From the NCBI GenBank assembly GCA_018985225.1, contig JADGIF010000127.1, positions 1-18,551 of the forward strand: a stretch of 18,551 nucleotides of DNA, written 5' to 3'. This document shows positions 7,607 to 15,430 of the stretch, in pieces. The position numbers and the translations under genes are program-made. Within the stretch, counting starts at the first letter, position 1; each line of letters starts with the position of its first letter. The stretch is from Amoeboradix gromovi. Taxonomy: Eukaryota; Sanchytriomycota; Sanchytriomycetes; Sanchytriales; Sanchytriaceae. The notes beneath the pieces were generated by a model. The model was not told the origin of the DNA and ran no database searches. It saw nothing but the letters and a program-made list of their open reading frames with translations.

Positions 7607-8642
7607 GTGTATTCAAATAACTGCTCATATCGCTTTGTATGTTGACACCAATATAGCCATCCTTATAAAGACTTGGTACAGGTTTACACCCTCAAGTCGT
7701 TGATCCGCTTCAGTTAGATACCGCTAGAGGTCTAATGAAATGATTCTTTAAGACATCTTCCCGGCAAGTGATTTAATCTCTTCTTTCCAGTCTATTAAAT
7801 AAACGAGCTTCAATTAGCTCTTTCGAACCTCGCAGGTGCCTGCGGATCATAGTTACCATTTAATCAATTTGTCTCACATCTCAAGACTTATTAAAAAACT
7901 TAAACCAATTTCAAGAATAAGATAGCTAAGATCATGTTCAAATCAGGAATTAACAAGCAAAACTCTACTAATTAAGAATTAGTTTGCGATAAGCAGGTTG
8001 GCACACTGCCAAATGTTTTTGCCTCCAGGGCCTGGAGTTTACATATTTTATGGCCTCTATTGTGGAGAGGAATCCATTCAGTTGAATTTCAACGTCTCTT
8101 TAGATTATGATCTGGTTACATCAAAAAATTGGATAAACGAGAGCAGGCGTTAGCTAGGATTAGATCGCAGGGCCATGCAAAAGACCTCAAAAGCAGAACA
8201 TTATAAAGAATGGAATGGAGATGAAATAACTAGATCTATAAACTTGCCGAAAATTGGGATACAGCTTGCAGTAGGACGAGGTCTTGAAATCACTAAGAGT
8301 ACTTCCGTTCACAAAGCAATAGTTTATACGCACTGATATGATGATATCTTGAATTGTAATCAAGGCTAGCCCCTTAATATCTGAGGCTGTAAAATCAGAG
8401 TTTGTATAATTTATGCCATGATCTGTCCTGCAATGACTTGCCTCAAATTTGATCATGCCAATAACAATATCAGGCCAGTGATTCGGATGTTCTGCATGTA
8501 GTTATGGCGACCATAGCGGCGGAAATCGAAACAAATCTTCTAGGTAAGAATATCTTTAAAAGGGTCCAATGCAAGTTCTTTAAACCGAAGAACTGTGAAA
8601 TATCACATTAATTGGAAGGCGGAGAAGTATACAAAACATAAA
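7607..8642. other. Sparse region with several short unassigned ORFs
   Basis: No recognised gene in about 1 kb. Four short frames read more like protein than background. Minus 7776-7859 gives a 27-residue basic peptide (MVTMIRRHLRGSKELIEARL...) and stays readable after its stop. Plus 8013-8153 gives 46 residues beginning MFLPPGPGVYIFYGLYCGEE. Plus 8175-8336 gives 53 residues (MQKTSKAEHYKEWNGDEITR, then SINLPKIGIQLAVGRGLEIT). Minus 8187-8456 gives 89 residues overlapping the last. They may be exons of an intron-containing gene or relics. At 8504-8611 a 35-codon plus ORF (MATIAAEIETNLLGKN...) precedes the uL22m start and contains GGTAAGAAT, a possible splice donor; it could be a leader or upstream exon. 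No tRNA fold was found. Confidence 0.3.
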
Positions 8643-9419
8643 ATGACAAGGACCCTCCGAAATATTTTTAGCAAATTGAAAGAAAAATCAGAGAAGTTGA
8701 AGGAAGCAGCTGATGCTATGAGAGAGACAATCGGGGATGTCAGTGAAGTAGATATCTCACCAGCTAGTAGCCTCAAGCATAAATGGTTCACTGAACGTCC
8801 ACCGGTCATCTATTCTAGTCCTAAGCCAAAACTAGGACGAAGGTACACATTCAAAACCACTGTGCTTGACTATAGTGTCCTTAAGCTTGCTGAAATAGGG
8901 CGGCAATTAAAAGGACTTTCTCTAGAAGCTGCATTCGATCAAATGGTACTGAGTAGTAAAAAGCCGAGTAATGCAATATGCAATGCCCTAATTCGCTCTG
9001 TAAGAGAAATAAAAGCTGATGTTCTTTCAAAGAATGCCGAGGGCAAGGAGCCCAGACCATGTTCAGCAGAATTTAAAAAATATTTTGAACTAAAGAAACC
9101 TCTGCATCTTATGACTCAGAAGCAGAAAAAGATGTTGAGATCTGTAAAAAACAAGAGCATGCCACCGTCAGGACTTTTTATAGAAAATATATCGTGTGGA
9201 AAGCGAAGTCATTATAAAGGCGTACGGCACCATGGTCGAGGAAGGATGGCAATTTTCATGAAGCCATTTTCAGAAATGCGTATAACATTGGTTGAAGCTA
9301 ACTTCATGTACGTTAATAGAGGAAATGTATCTCATCCCTCAAAGTCACCGCGCCACCCTAAAAGAGTTGCACCTTCTAGAATATATATTGGTGGCTTAAT
9401 TGAAAAAAATAAAACATAA
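8643..9419 (+). CDS. MRPL22: Mitochondrial large-subunit ribosomal protein uL22m
   Basis: Structural protein of the mitochondrial large ribosomal subunit, lining the exit tunnel. The L22 core is recognisable: the first helix at about 77-92 (YSVLKLAEIGRQLKGLSLEA), FDQMVLSSKKPSNAICNALI around 98-117, then after an insertion of roughly 45 residues the tunnel hairpin and C-terminal strand (KRSHYKGVRHHGRGRMAIFM near 187-206, followed by MRITLVEA). Bacterial L22 is about 110 residues; the extra N-terminal and C-terminal parts are normal for mitochondrial versions. The start chosen is the ATG at 8643, giving 258 residues with a basic amphipathic N-terminus (MTRTLRNIFSKLKEK) suitable for mitochondrial import. 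Open sequence continues upstream to a GTG at 8595, and a short ORF at 8504 with a splice-like site leaves an extra 5' exon possible. AATAAA lies at 9408-9413, just before the stop. Confidence 0.82.
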   Translation: MTRTLRNIFSKLKEKSEKLKEAADAMRETIGDVSEVDISPASSLKHKWFTERPPVIYSSPKPKLGRRYTFKTTVLDYSVLKLAEIGRQLKGLSLEAAFDQMVLSSKKPSNAICNALIRSVREIKADVLSKNAEGKEPRPCSAEFKKYFELKKPLHLMTQKQKKMLRSVKNKSMPPSGLFIENISCGKRSHYKGVRHHGRGRMAIFMKPFSEMRITLVEANFMYVNRGNVSHPSKSPRHPKRVAPSRIYIGGLIEKNKT

Positions 9420-10436
9420 TATTATTGTTCGCAATTAATTACCTTTTTTTAAACTAAGACAAATGTGCTAGGTACACTATAGTATAAAACTGTTGCTCAT
9501 TACATCATTTTTGTATCCACTCTTAGGACACACCGCTTTGTGAATACGGCTAAGATACTAAATCGAGAACTCCAAAATTATTCGCAATACTTAATTATGA
9601 GGCAAAGTCTATTGGCACATGATTTCTTAGATACTTTAATCAAACCTTGTCATATCATCCTAGCTCTGCCTAATGGCCCTTCAAATCATGGATCTTCATA
9701 TTTTGTAATGCTGTAAGGGAAAAAAGTAACGCTACGCACTCCTTGTTTCCTGGGATAGTACTGAAGGCCAACCCTAAATTATCGTTGACACCAGAAACCC
9801 GGGCTAAAGTTATAAATTAAATCAGCAAAATTGTTTCGGCGTTTCGTCTACCAAAAGACGACAACCTGCTACTGAGTTGCTATGTAAACACTAAAAATAT
9901 ATGAGGATCTTCATACAAACATCCAGAAATCACTTGAAATTCATTATTCGCACGTTTTTTGATTAGCTAAATATAGTATATCATCTAAAGGGACAACACC
10001 CATTACTATACATCACCACCAACTTCTTAAATCATTAATCAAGTTAAGGCCGTCTTCCAAGAAAGAGATCAGCATCAGCATATGCTAGACTTTCAGCAAA
10101 ACAAAGCCGGTCTGCGCACTTTATCTGCGTATAAAGCGTTGCATACTTGTACCCGTTATCTCGATATCAATGTATGTTTAAGACACCCGAACCTCTTTCA
10201 GACATTTGGCATTAAACAGAAATCATTTAGAGTAAAGAATACATTGGCACAGATTTTGTGAAAATGTCGAGCAACAATCTCTCTATATATTGCCTGAAAG
10301 TTGTATTATCTGATTTGATTATTGGGATCCATATATGGCATGGGAGAATTGAAGAAAGGAACTTTCTGAAATTCCCAAGTTGAACAGAGAGAAACGATTT
10401 GATTTACAAGAGATAACTCTGGTATAGATGTTGGCT
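9420..10436. other. About 1 kb with no gene seen
   Basis: Neither strand holds a long frame or a recognisable motif. A 6-bp hairpin (TCGTCT / AGACGA, 9844-9861) is the only small structure noted and is within chance. The last 150 bases before 10437 may be the eroded 5' side of the fragment that follows, but no motif supports this. Confidence 0.4.
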
Positions 10437-10637
10437 ATGAGTGTTAGGTACAATGTTAGAGACAGAAAGAAAGCAGGAAATGGGAAAGCGAAAGCACACG
10501 ATAAGATATTGACTTTCTATGGCAAAGCCAACCATAACATTAGGGGCCTTGGCTCTGTGGGAAGGCGTGGTACAACAATCTTCTGGTCAAAAGGTCTATT
10601 GGCCAGCGGTGTTAGATCTGATTTTAAAGAAGAGTAA
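10437..10637 (+). pseudogene. Possible Fanzor-like middle fragment
   Basis: A 66-residue frame from ATG at 10437 to TAA. ILTFYGKANHNIRGLGSVGR, then GLLASGVRSDFKEE, resembles the Fanzor stretch in which a YGDA-type motif and a glycine-rich turn are followed by a helix, a strand and the DE-x-x-TS motif; here the frame ends at EE. Past the stop, VVKSISPKHR loosely recalls a mutated TSxxCPxC. The GDA Asp is Lys here. Similarity is by eye and short, so this could be an unrelated ORF. If right, it is a third trace of the same family in this window and covers the part missing from 4637-5134. Confidence 0.35.
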
Positions 10638-10748
10638 TTGGTGGTAAAGAGCATCAGCCCAAAGCATAGGTGACGATGAGAGACGATTCTAATTGACTTT
10701 CACTTTTTTGAAACTTTTGTTTAAAAAGTTTGTTTAATTTTGTAGAGT

Positions 10749-12275
10749 ATGTCCCAAATGGAAGAGAAGTTGGCTAGAGCCGCAGAATTTATAAAGAAAC
10801 TAACGGGTGAAAACCAGCTACTTTCTTCGCAGCTGCAGTCCACCAAGAGCGATTTAGAAAATACTACAGCCGTGTTAAATAAAATAAAAGATAAGACTCG
10901 CGAGTTGCTAGTTCAACATAAGACAGAACTGGCTGATAAGAAAGCAGAAATAGATCAGCTAAACGTAGAATTATCAAAGTTAGGCGTACAAGCATCCAAT
11001 ATTGACACTCGGTCTTATAAAGTTGAGATAGAGAATCTGAAAGTCGAATTGTCTTCAAAAAACTCTGAAATAGAGCAGCTGAAGTCGCGTGCTCAAAAAG
11101 AATTACCAGATATAGTACCGGAAGCACCTGTAAATGACTCTGACCCTTTGAACCAGGAAATTGAACTCCTTAAATCAAGTATAGAATCCAAAAACACTGA
11201 AATAGAGCAACTAAAATCATATAGTCGGGAACTGCAGATGAAGGCATCGGAAAAGCAAAGCGCAGGCTACAAAGAGTTAGAAGTGGAAATTACGCAATTA
11301 AAATCAGCTTTAGTATCAAAAGGCTCTGAAATCGAAGAGCTTAAGTTAAATATTCAAGAAGCGTTGCCAGATATTTCCAAAGTAGATGTCAAACCACTAA
11401 AAGATGAAGTAGACCATCTGAAGGTTCTACTGAATCAAAGGACAGAAGAAATTATCCAATTGAAACATGTCCTATCAAATAAACAGAATGAATTCTCTGA
11501 TGCAATCAGCTCTTTGAAGTCTAATCATTTGTCCGAACTGAAAACACTGCAAGCTGAACTATCTCAAAGACAGACTGCCAATCAGGAATTACAACATTTG
11601 CTCAAGCAAATGGAAATAAAATCTACCCAGAGAATTAGCAACCTGCAATCTGAAAATAAGGAATTAATGCTTAAAATCCAAAACAATTCGGATGTAAACA
11701 TTCAATACAAGGGCGAGATTGAACTTTTGAAAGCGGACTTGACAAAAATAAATGACTATAAATCCAGATTATCTTTGCTAGAAACTCAGTTGAACGAGTT
11801 AAAATTGGACAAAAACTTGAAAAATGACACAAACGACAATGAGATGAACAATTCATTAAAATTTACAATTAACAACCTGCTAATGGAGAATGAGCAGCTA
11901 ACGAATCAGTTGAAGCTTTTGAATACTCAGCAAATTGATCTTCAAAGCAAATTAAACTTGAAAACTACTGAATATGAGCAAACACAACAACAAATGAAAG
12001 ATTTGACTAATAAATATTCCATACTGCTTGAAAACCCTATAAACCCTAAGGAAATCAAGGATTTAAAGGACAAAATTAACAAATACGAAATAGATCTTGC
12101 CAACATGATTGACAAGAATCTTGCAAGCGATATGATACTTAAATATATTAAAAGCGATAAGAAGCAAGATATTATTATGATAATGAAGGAGATATTTCAT
12201 TGGAGCGATTCAGAGATGCCGATCAGCATGACAGCGGAATGGGTCAAGTGGCTAAGTCAAGAAGAAAAAGAATAA
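10749..12275 (+). CDS. RUD3: Golgin with C-terminal GRAB domain, Rud3/GMAP-210 type
   Basis: A 508-residue coiled-coil protein, close in length to yeast Rud3 (484). Almost the whole chain up to about 440 is heptad-rich Glu/Lys/Leu sequence. Between about 95 and 240 a motif like EIEQLKS with a preceding ELKSSxxSKNxE recurs several times, suggesting internal duplication. The C-terminal part from about 445, YEIDLANMIDKNLASDMILK and later IIMIMKEIFHWSDSEM, matches the GRAB (GRIP-related Arf-binding) domain pattern IDxxLxxNxxLxxL...ILxW. This domain binds Arf1-GTP and puts the protein at the cis-Golgi, where it tethers vesicles. ATTTTGTAG just before the ATG at 10749 resembles a 3' splice site, so a leader intron is possible. 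The stop codon lies inside AATAAA (12271-12276). It converges on BUD31, 11 bases between stops. Confidence 0.8.
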   Translation: MSQMEEKLARAAEFIKKLTGENQLLSSQLQSTKSDLENTTAVLNKIKDKTRELLVQHKTELADKKAEIDQLNVELSKLGVQASNIDTRSYKVEIENLKVELSSKNSEIEQLKSRAQKELPDIVPEAPVNDSDPLNQEIELLKSSIESKNTEIEQLKSYSRELQMKASEKQSAGYKELEVEITQLKSALVSKGSEIEELKLNIQEALPDISKVDVKPLKDEVDHLKVLLNQRTEEIIQLKHVLSNKQNEFSDAISSLKSNHLSELKTLQAELSQRQTANQELQHLLKQMEIKSTQRISNLQSENKELMLKIQNNSDVNIQYKGEIELLKADLTKINDYKSRLSLLETQLNELKLDKNLKNDTNDNEMNNSLKFTINNLLMENEQLTNQLKLLNTQQIDLQSKLNLKTTEYEQTQQQMKDLTNKYSILLENPINPKEIKDLKDKINKYEIDLANMIDKNLASDMILKYIKSDKKQDIIMIMKEIFHWSDSEMPISMTAEWVKWLSQEEKE

Positions 12276-12286
12276 ATTAGATTTTA

Positions 12287-12685
12287 CTACGCACATCCCT
12301 GGCATCCACAATGTACACACTTTAAAGGCTTATCCAATTGACCTTTAGGTACTCTACATATGCATACAGTTTCGAAATCAGTACGCTGAATGCACATCAA
12401 GCAACAAAGATTGGAATACCCAGATTGTTTCCATTTTGATAAAAGCTGATTATCACACTGACTAGTCTTAATTAAGTACTTCAATAAATCTTTCGATATT
12501 AGACCATTTTGAAGCAAATCGAATATAAAACGAGTACGGGAAAAATTGATTTTATGAATTTGCCATAAAGATTCATTTTTGCGCTTGCCCTGATGGGATG
12601 TAGCATTGGCTATTTTTAGTTCGTTTTTGAACTCGGTTAAACGCGGTTCTAGATTTTCATATCCAACGGGTGGTTTATGTGCCAT
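12287..12685 (-). CDS. BUD31: BUD31/G10 spliceosome-associated protein
   Basis: A nuclear component of the activated spliceosome. The 132-residue chain follows the family along its length: KPPVGYENLEPRLTEF at the N-terminus, HQGKRKNESLWQIHKINFSR near 31-50, TRFIFDLL, then SKWKQSGYSNLCCLMCIQ, CICRVPKGQL and the final cysteine cluster CVHCGCQGCA. All zinc-binding cysteines expected of BUD31 appear present. Human BUD31 is 144 residues; this one is slightly shorter at the N-terminus. Its presence implies that introns exist in this genome, although every recognised gene here reads through without one. It shares a 302-bp divergent promoter with the bHLH gene, carrying two CACGTG boxes. Confidence 0.95.
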   Translation of the reverse strand: MAHKPPVGYENLEPRLTEFKNELKIANATSHQGKRKNESLWQIHKINFSRTRFIFDLLQNGLISKDLLKYLIKTSQCDNQLLSKWKQSGYSNLCCLMCIQRTDFETVCICRVPKGQLDKPLKCVHCGCQGCA

Positions 12686-12987
12686 GAAAAGGATGTGTCA
12701 AACGGGATTAAAAAATAAAAAATGAAAGGAAAGTTTTAGCATAATATAATTCACGAGAATCTGTCTTATACTGGCTTTGAAAGCTGTGTAAGACCATCAA
12801 TGAAACAATACAACACGTGAATTTGGAATCTATAATTTCTCGGTAAAACGAAAAACACGTGAAGGAGTTTTTCATTGTTCTTTCTATGTTATTTCAGATA
12901 CTACGTTTATGTATAGACTGCATGCAGATTTAAGTAATTAAAACATTTTAGTATGATGGATCTGAATGGAGTAACACGGATAAAGCA
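12686..12987. promoter_or_regulatory. Divergent BUD31/bHLH promoter with two CACGTG E-boxes
   Basis: CACGTG occurs at 12814-12819 and 12856-12861, both in the context AACACGTGAA and in the same orientation 42 bases apart (four helical turns). They sit 129-178 bases upstream of BUD31 and 127-174 upstream of the bHLH start. No other coding feature apart from the short upstream ORF near 12953 is seen. Confidence 0.7.
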
Positions 12988-13030
12988 ATGCAACCGGCAA
13001 CAATCTCTGTGGCAAATCCAGCAGTTTTGA
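12953..13030 (+). other. Upstream ORF overlapping the bHLH start codon
   Basis: ATGATGGATCTG... encodes 25 residues in another frame and ends at TGA 13028-13030, past the bHLH ATG at 12988. If the transcript begins upstream of 12953, scanning ribosomes would meet this ATG first and bypass the bHLH start. The alternative is that transcription starts between the two ATGs. Confidence 0.4.
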
Positions 13031-13401
13031 AAGAGTCTCATGCAGAAACTGAGCGACGAAGACGATCTCAGTTGAACTCTAGTATCGAAGAACTTAAAAA
13101 AGCTACCAACAGTACCGAAAAGAATAAGGTTGCCGTAATTAATGCTTCAATTCGTTATATCATCAGTTTGCAATCTACTACACAATCCTGCAGTTACCAA
13201 GTGATGCTTTTGGATCAGCATATACAGCATCTTTATGATACTATACAGGAGCTCGAGGAAATGAATATGGATTTATATAATTATTGTAAAAAGAATAATC
13301 TTGACCCTCATGTTCTTGATAAAGAATGCGCTAGAGCCAAAGGATACGACCTGATGGAATGTGCTCGTAGTAGAATGTACACGGGTAAAAAGGAAGAATA
13401 A
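12988..13401 (+). CDS. Small bHLH transcription factor predicted to bind CACGTG
   Basis: A 137-residue protein that is little more than a DNA-binding and dimerisation module. The basic region HAETERRRRSQLN holds His18, Glu22 and Arg26, the H-E-R arrangement of class B bHLH proteins (Cbf1, Pho4, USF, Max) that recognise CACGTG. Helix 1 is SSIEELKKA, the loop NSTEKN, and helix 2 KVAVINASIRYIISLQ. About 70-105 (YQVMLLDQHIQHLYDTIQEL) extends helix 2 as a possible leucine-zipper-like coiled coil. No acidic or other activation region is evident, so it may act as a platform or with a partner, as Cbf1 does. Two CACGTG boxes in its own promoter suggest autoregulation. The first in-frame ATG after the upstream stop is used; a short ORF overlaps it. 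The stop codon lies in AATAAA (13397-13402). Convergent with RPS16. Confidence 0.85.
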   Translation: MQPATISVANPAVLKESHAETERRRRSQLNSSIEELKKATNSTEKNKVAVINASIRYIISLQSTTQSCSYQVMLLDQHIQHLYDTIQELEEMNMDLYNYCKKNNLDPHVLDKECARAKGYDLMECARSRMYTGKKEE

Positions 13402-13457
13402 ACAATTTATGGTTTTACTTAGTCTAAAAATATTAACAAAGCAAGTTATTTATTAGC

Positions 13458-13889
13458 TTAACGATAAGATTTTTGATAACGTGATCTAGCACCTGGACCT
13501 CCAAATTTCTTAGGTTCACATCTTCTAGGATCAGTAACTAATAAGCTACGATCGTAATTGAGCAAGATTCTCTTGAGCTCATTCTTGGAAGCCTCATCTA
13601 CATGCTTTTGATAGTATGCGATAATACTCTTTGCAATGGCTTGACGAATAGCATAGATTTGGGATGTATGTCCACCTCCGTTAACTCTAACTTTAATATC
13701 AAGACCACTGACAGTCTTACTGCCTAATAAAAGAATAGGTTCGTATAATTTGTATCTTAGATGAGCAGGTTCTACCAAATCTAAAGGTTTTCCGTTTACT
13801 CGAATAGTACCTTGACCTGCTTTGCAATATGATACTGCTGTGGCAGTCTTCTTTTTACCAAAGCATTGAACGCCTACGGGTGCTGTCAT
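13458..13889 (-). CDS. RPS16: 40S ribosomal protein S16 (uS9)
   Basis: Small-subunit ribosomal protein whose C-terminal tail reaches the P-site tRNA. The 143 residues equal the yeast length. Family landmarks: [20 protein letters not shown] at the start, [29 protein letters not shown] in the middle, [37 protein letters not shown] and the C-terminal KSYR. The ATG at 13889 is chosen because it matches the family start (MTAPVGVQ); the open frame continues upstream only from a non-ATG codon. Intronless, with AATAAA three bases after the stop. It shares a 146-bp divergent promoter with RPL13. Confidence 0.97.
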   Translation of the reverse strand: MTAPVGVQCFGKKKTATAVSYCKAGQGTIRVNGKPLDLVEPAHLRYKLYEPILLLGSKTVSGLDIKVRVNGGGHTSQIYAIRQAIAKSIIAYYQKHVDEASKNELKRILLNYDRSLLVTDPRRCEPKKFGGPGARSRYQKSYR

Positions 13890-13894
13890 TGCAT
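13886..13894 (-). other. Minimal upstream ORF overlapping the RPS16 start
   Basis: On the minus strand ATGCAATGA reads ATG CAA TGA, a Met-Gln-stop ORF whose TGA shares two bases with the RPS16 ATG (ATGA overlap). It may allow reinitiation, or the transcript may start too close for it to be read. Confidence 0.4.
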
Positions 13895-14035
13895 TTCGAT
13901 TAATGTGCAATTATGAATTCTCGAAACACGTGAGAATTCAAACTTTTCGAAAGCAAATCACCTAAAAAGGAGTCAAAGTCTTTTTTCACGTGCATATTCG
14001 TTCTGCTAATTAGAATTAAAAAAAACTAATAAAAC
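13890..14035. promoter_or_regulatory. Divergent RPS16/RPL13 promoter with two CACGTG E-boxes
   Basis: CACGTG lies at 13927-13932 (GAAACACGTGAG) and 13987-13992 (TTTTCACGTGCA), one box near each gene, 33-38 bases from the RPS16 ATG and 44-49 bases from the RPL13 ATG. Allowing for strand, both read CACGTGA with an A/G after it on one strand. The 146-bp span is otherwise AT-rich, with oligo-A/T tracts. Confidence 0.7.
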
Positions 14036-14653
14036 ATGGCACCTACAGCCAACGGACAATTACCAAATGTGCACTTGCGTAAACAATGGAAGAAGAACGT
14101 AAAGACCTGGTTCGATCAACCGGGACAAAAGAAATCTCGAAGAATCAAAAGAGCTAAAAAACAATTGAAAGCTGCACCTAGACCACTCGAAAAATTAAGA
14201 CCAGTAGTTAGATGTCCTACAGTCAGATATAATCGCAAAGTTAGATTAGGTAGAGGCTTTAGTTTAGAAGAATTAAAATTAGCCAAATTGTCACCACGCT
14301 ATGCTCAAACTATTGGTGTCGCGATTGATTGGCGACGAAAAAACAAGAGCGAGGAAGGATTGAAGAAAAATGCTGAAAGACTACAGGCATATTTGGCAAA
14401 CTTAGTCGTCTACCCATTAAAGAAACAGGGTAAAATTGAAAATGTTAGCGTCACCAAGGGTGTAATTTTACCAATCGCTCAAGATAATGTTGCTATTACT
14501 TCTGGAAAAATCACAGATGATTTGAAAAAGGTAGAAGCTTATAAGACCTTAAGATCCGCTTTCGTGGAGAAGAGAATGAAAGGAATTAGAGAAAAACAAG
14601 CTAAACAGAAAGCTGAAGAAGAAGCTAACCAGAAACAAACAAAGAAAAAGTAA
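14036..14653 (+). CDS. RPL13: 60S ribosomal protein L13 (eL13)
   Basis: A eukaryote-specific large-subunit protein. The 205-residue chain shows the family pattern: LPNVHLRKQWKKNVKTWFDQ and PGQKKSRRIKRAKK near the start, LEKLRPVVRCPTVRYNRKVR, GRGFSLEELKLAKLSPRYAQ, TIGVAIDWRRKNKSEEGLKK, and a lysine-rich tail. Length agrees with yeast (about 199) and human (211). The start context is AAAACATGGC. Intronless. No AATAAA near the stop; the first lies about 80 bases downstream, so its 3' UTR is longer than those of its neighbours. Divergent from RPS16 with shared E-boxes. Confidence 0.97.
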   Translation: MAPTANGQLPNVHLRKQWKKNVKTWFDQPGQKKSRRIKRAKKQLKAAPRPLEKLRPVVRCPTVRYNRKVRLGRGFSLEELKLAKLSPRYAQTIGVAIDWRRKNKSEEGLKKNAERLQAYLANLVVYPLKKQGKIENVSVTKGVILPIAQDNVAITSGKITDDLKKVEAYKTLRSAFVEKRMKGIREKQAKQKAEEEANQKQTKKK

Positions 14654-15430
14654 ATTGATTTATCCAATTCATTCTAAATTTGGTTAGCGTCTGCACTTTG
14701 TTCTTTAAATTTGCATTTGTGAGTTGTACTTAAATAAAATGAATAGCACCGATATGAATCGGACGCGATCTATGGGTCTCTGATAGAGTTAATTAAGTCT
14801 GTTTTTTAAATCGTTATCACTGTGACAATAATAACTGTAAACTATCATGCTTAAATAGCCATCGTTCTTGTCTCTTTTGCATGTTTTCTATCTTTGGATG
14901 CGGAAAAGATTGATATGATCATTATTAATGGCATAGAAACAGGAAAGATTAGTGTTCCTATCTTGCGCTTCAATTTCAAGAAGTGAAATAAGGTGGAAAA
15001 TAAGAGATAAAGTAATTTATTGAGATCATGTTCAAAGAATCATCTCCACAGACATCCAGAAGTGCCCAATACAAGGCTTATTTAAAAACTTCTGAAAGTG
15101 CCGCAGAGCCATAAAAGTACCAGAATTTCAGAACAAGCGAGTTTTGCTGTCTTTGCTATAGGGTAATCGTAGAGCATAGGGGTTATATCTCGCATTTATC
15201 AAACACTTCAGTCTTGTCAGCACTTTACTATAATACCTGGTATGTGGATAACACTTCTATTGGATGGAAAACGTCTGTGCGTAGATATTTCGCTTTGAAT
15301 GAAAGGCCAAATTGGCAGGGTGGAGCCTGAAGGGGCTGCTGTAGCGGGACAGTCTCGCAAGGAGTTCTCCTGTTCATACTAGGGAGATTTTTCCAAATTC
15401 TGTCCCATATCCCTCTCACAATCATCTGAC
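14654..15430. other. RPL13 3' region and WRS1 upstream region, no gene
   Basis: About 780 bases with no convincing ORF on either strand. AAATAAAAT at about 14731 is a candidate RPL13 polyadenylation signal. A 28-codon frame beginning at 15029 (MFKESSPQTSRS) has no recognisable content. The last 200 bases before WRS1 are somewhat GC-richer, without clear promoter motifs or a CACGTG box. Confidence 0.45.

Noticed and set aside
7831-7844. CGCAGG-TG-CCTGCG next to GGTTCGAAA on the minus strand, suggestive of a tRNA T-arm and B box
   Set aside because: The TTCGAAA is not flanked by complementary stems, and no acceptor or anticodon arm can be drawn at the right distance.
9844-9861. TCGTCT-loop-AGACGA hairpin in the 1-kb gap
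   Set aside because: Six base pairs in AT-rich intergenic DNA are expected by chance, and no T-run, gene end or repeat accompanies it.
13890-13910. Longer RPS16 start adding seven residues
   Set aside because: The upstream codon is TTG, and the shorter ATG start gives exactly the family length and N-terminus.
7924-15037. Shared AGATCATGTTCAAA at about 7930 and 15024
   Set aside because: Only about 14 bases match, with no extension on either side; treated as chance.
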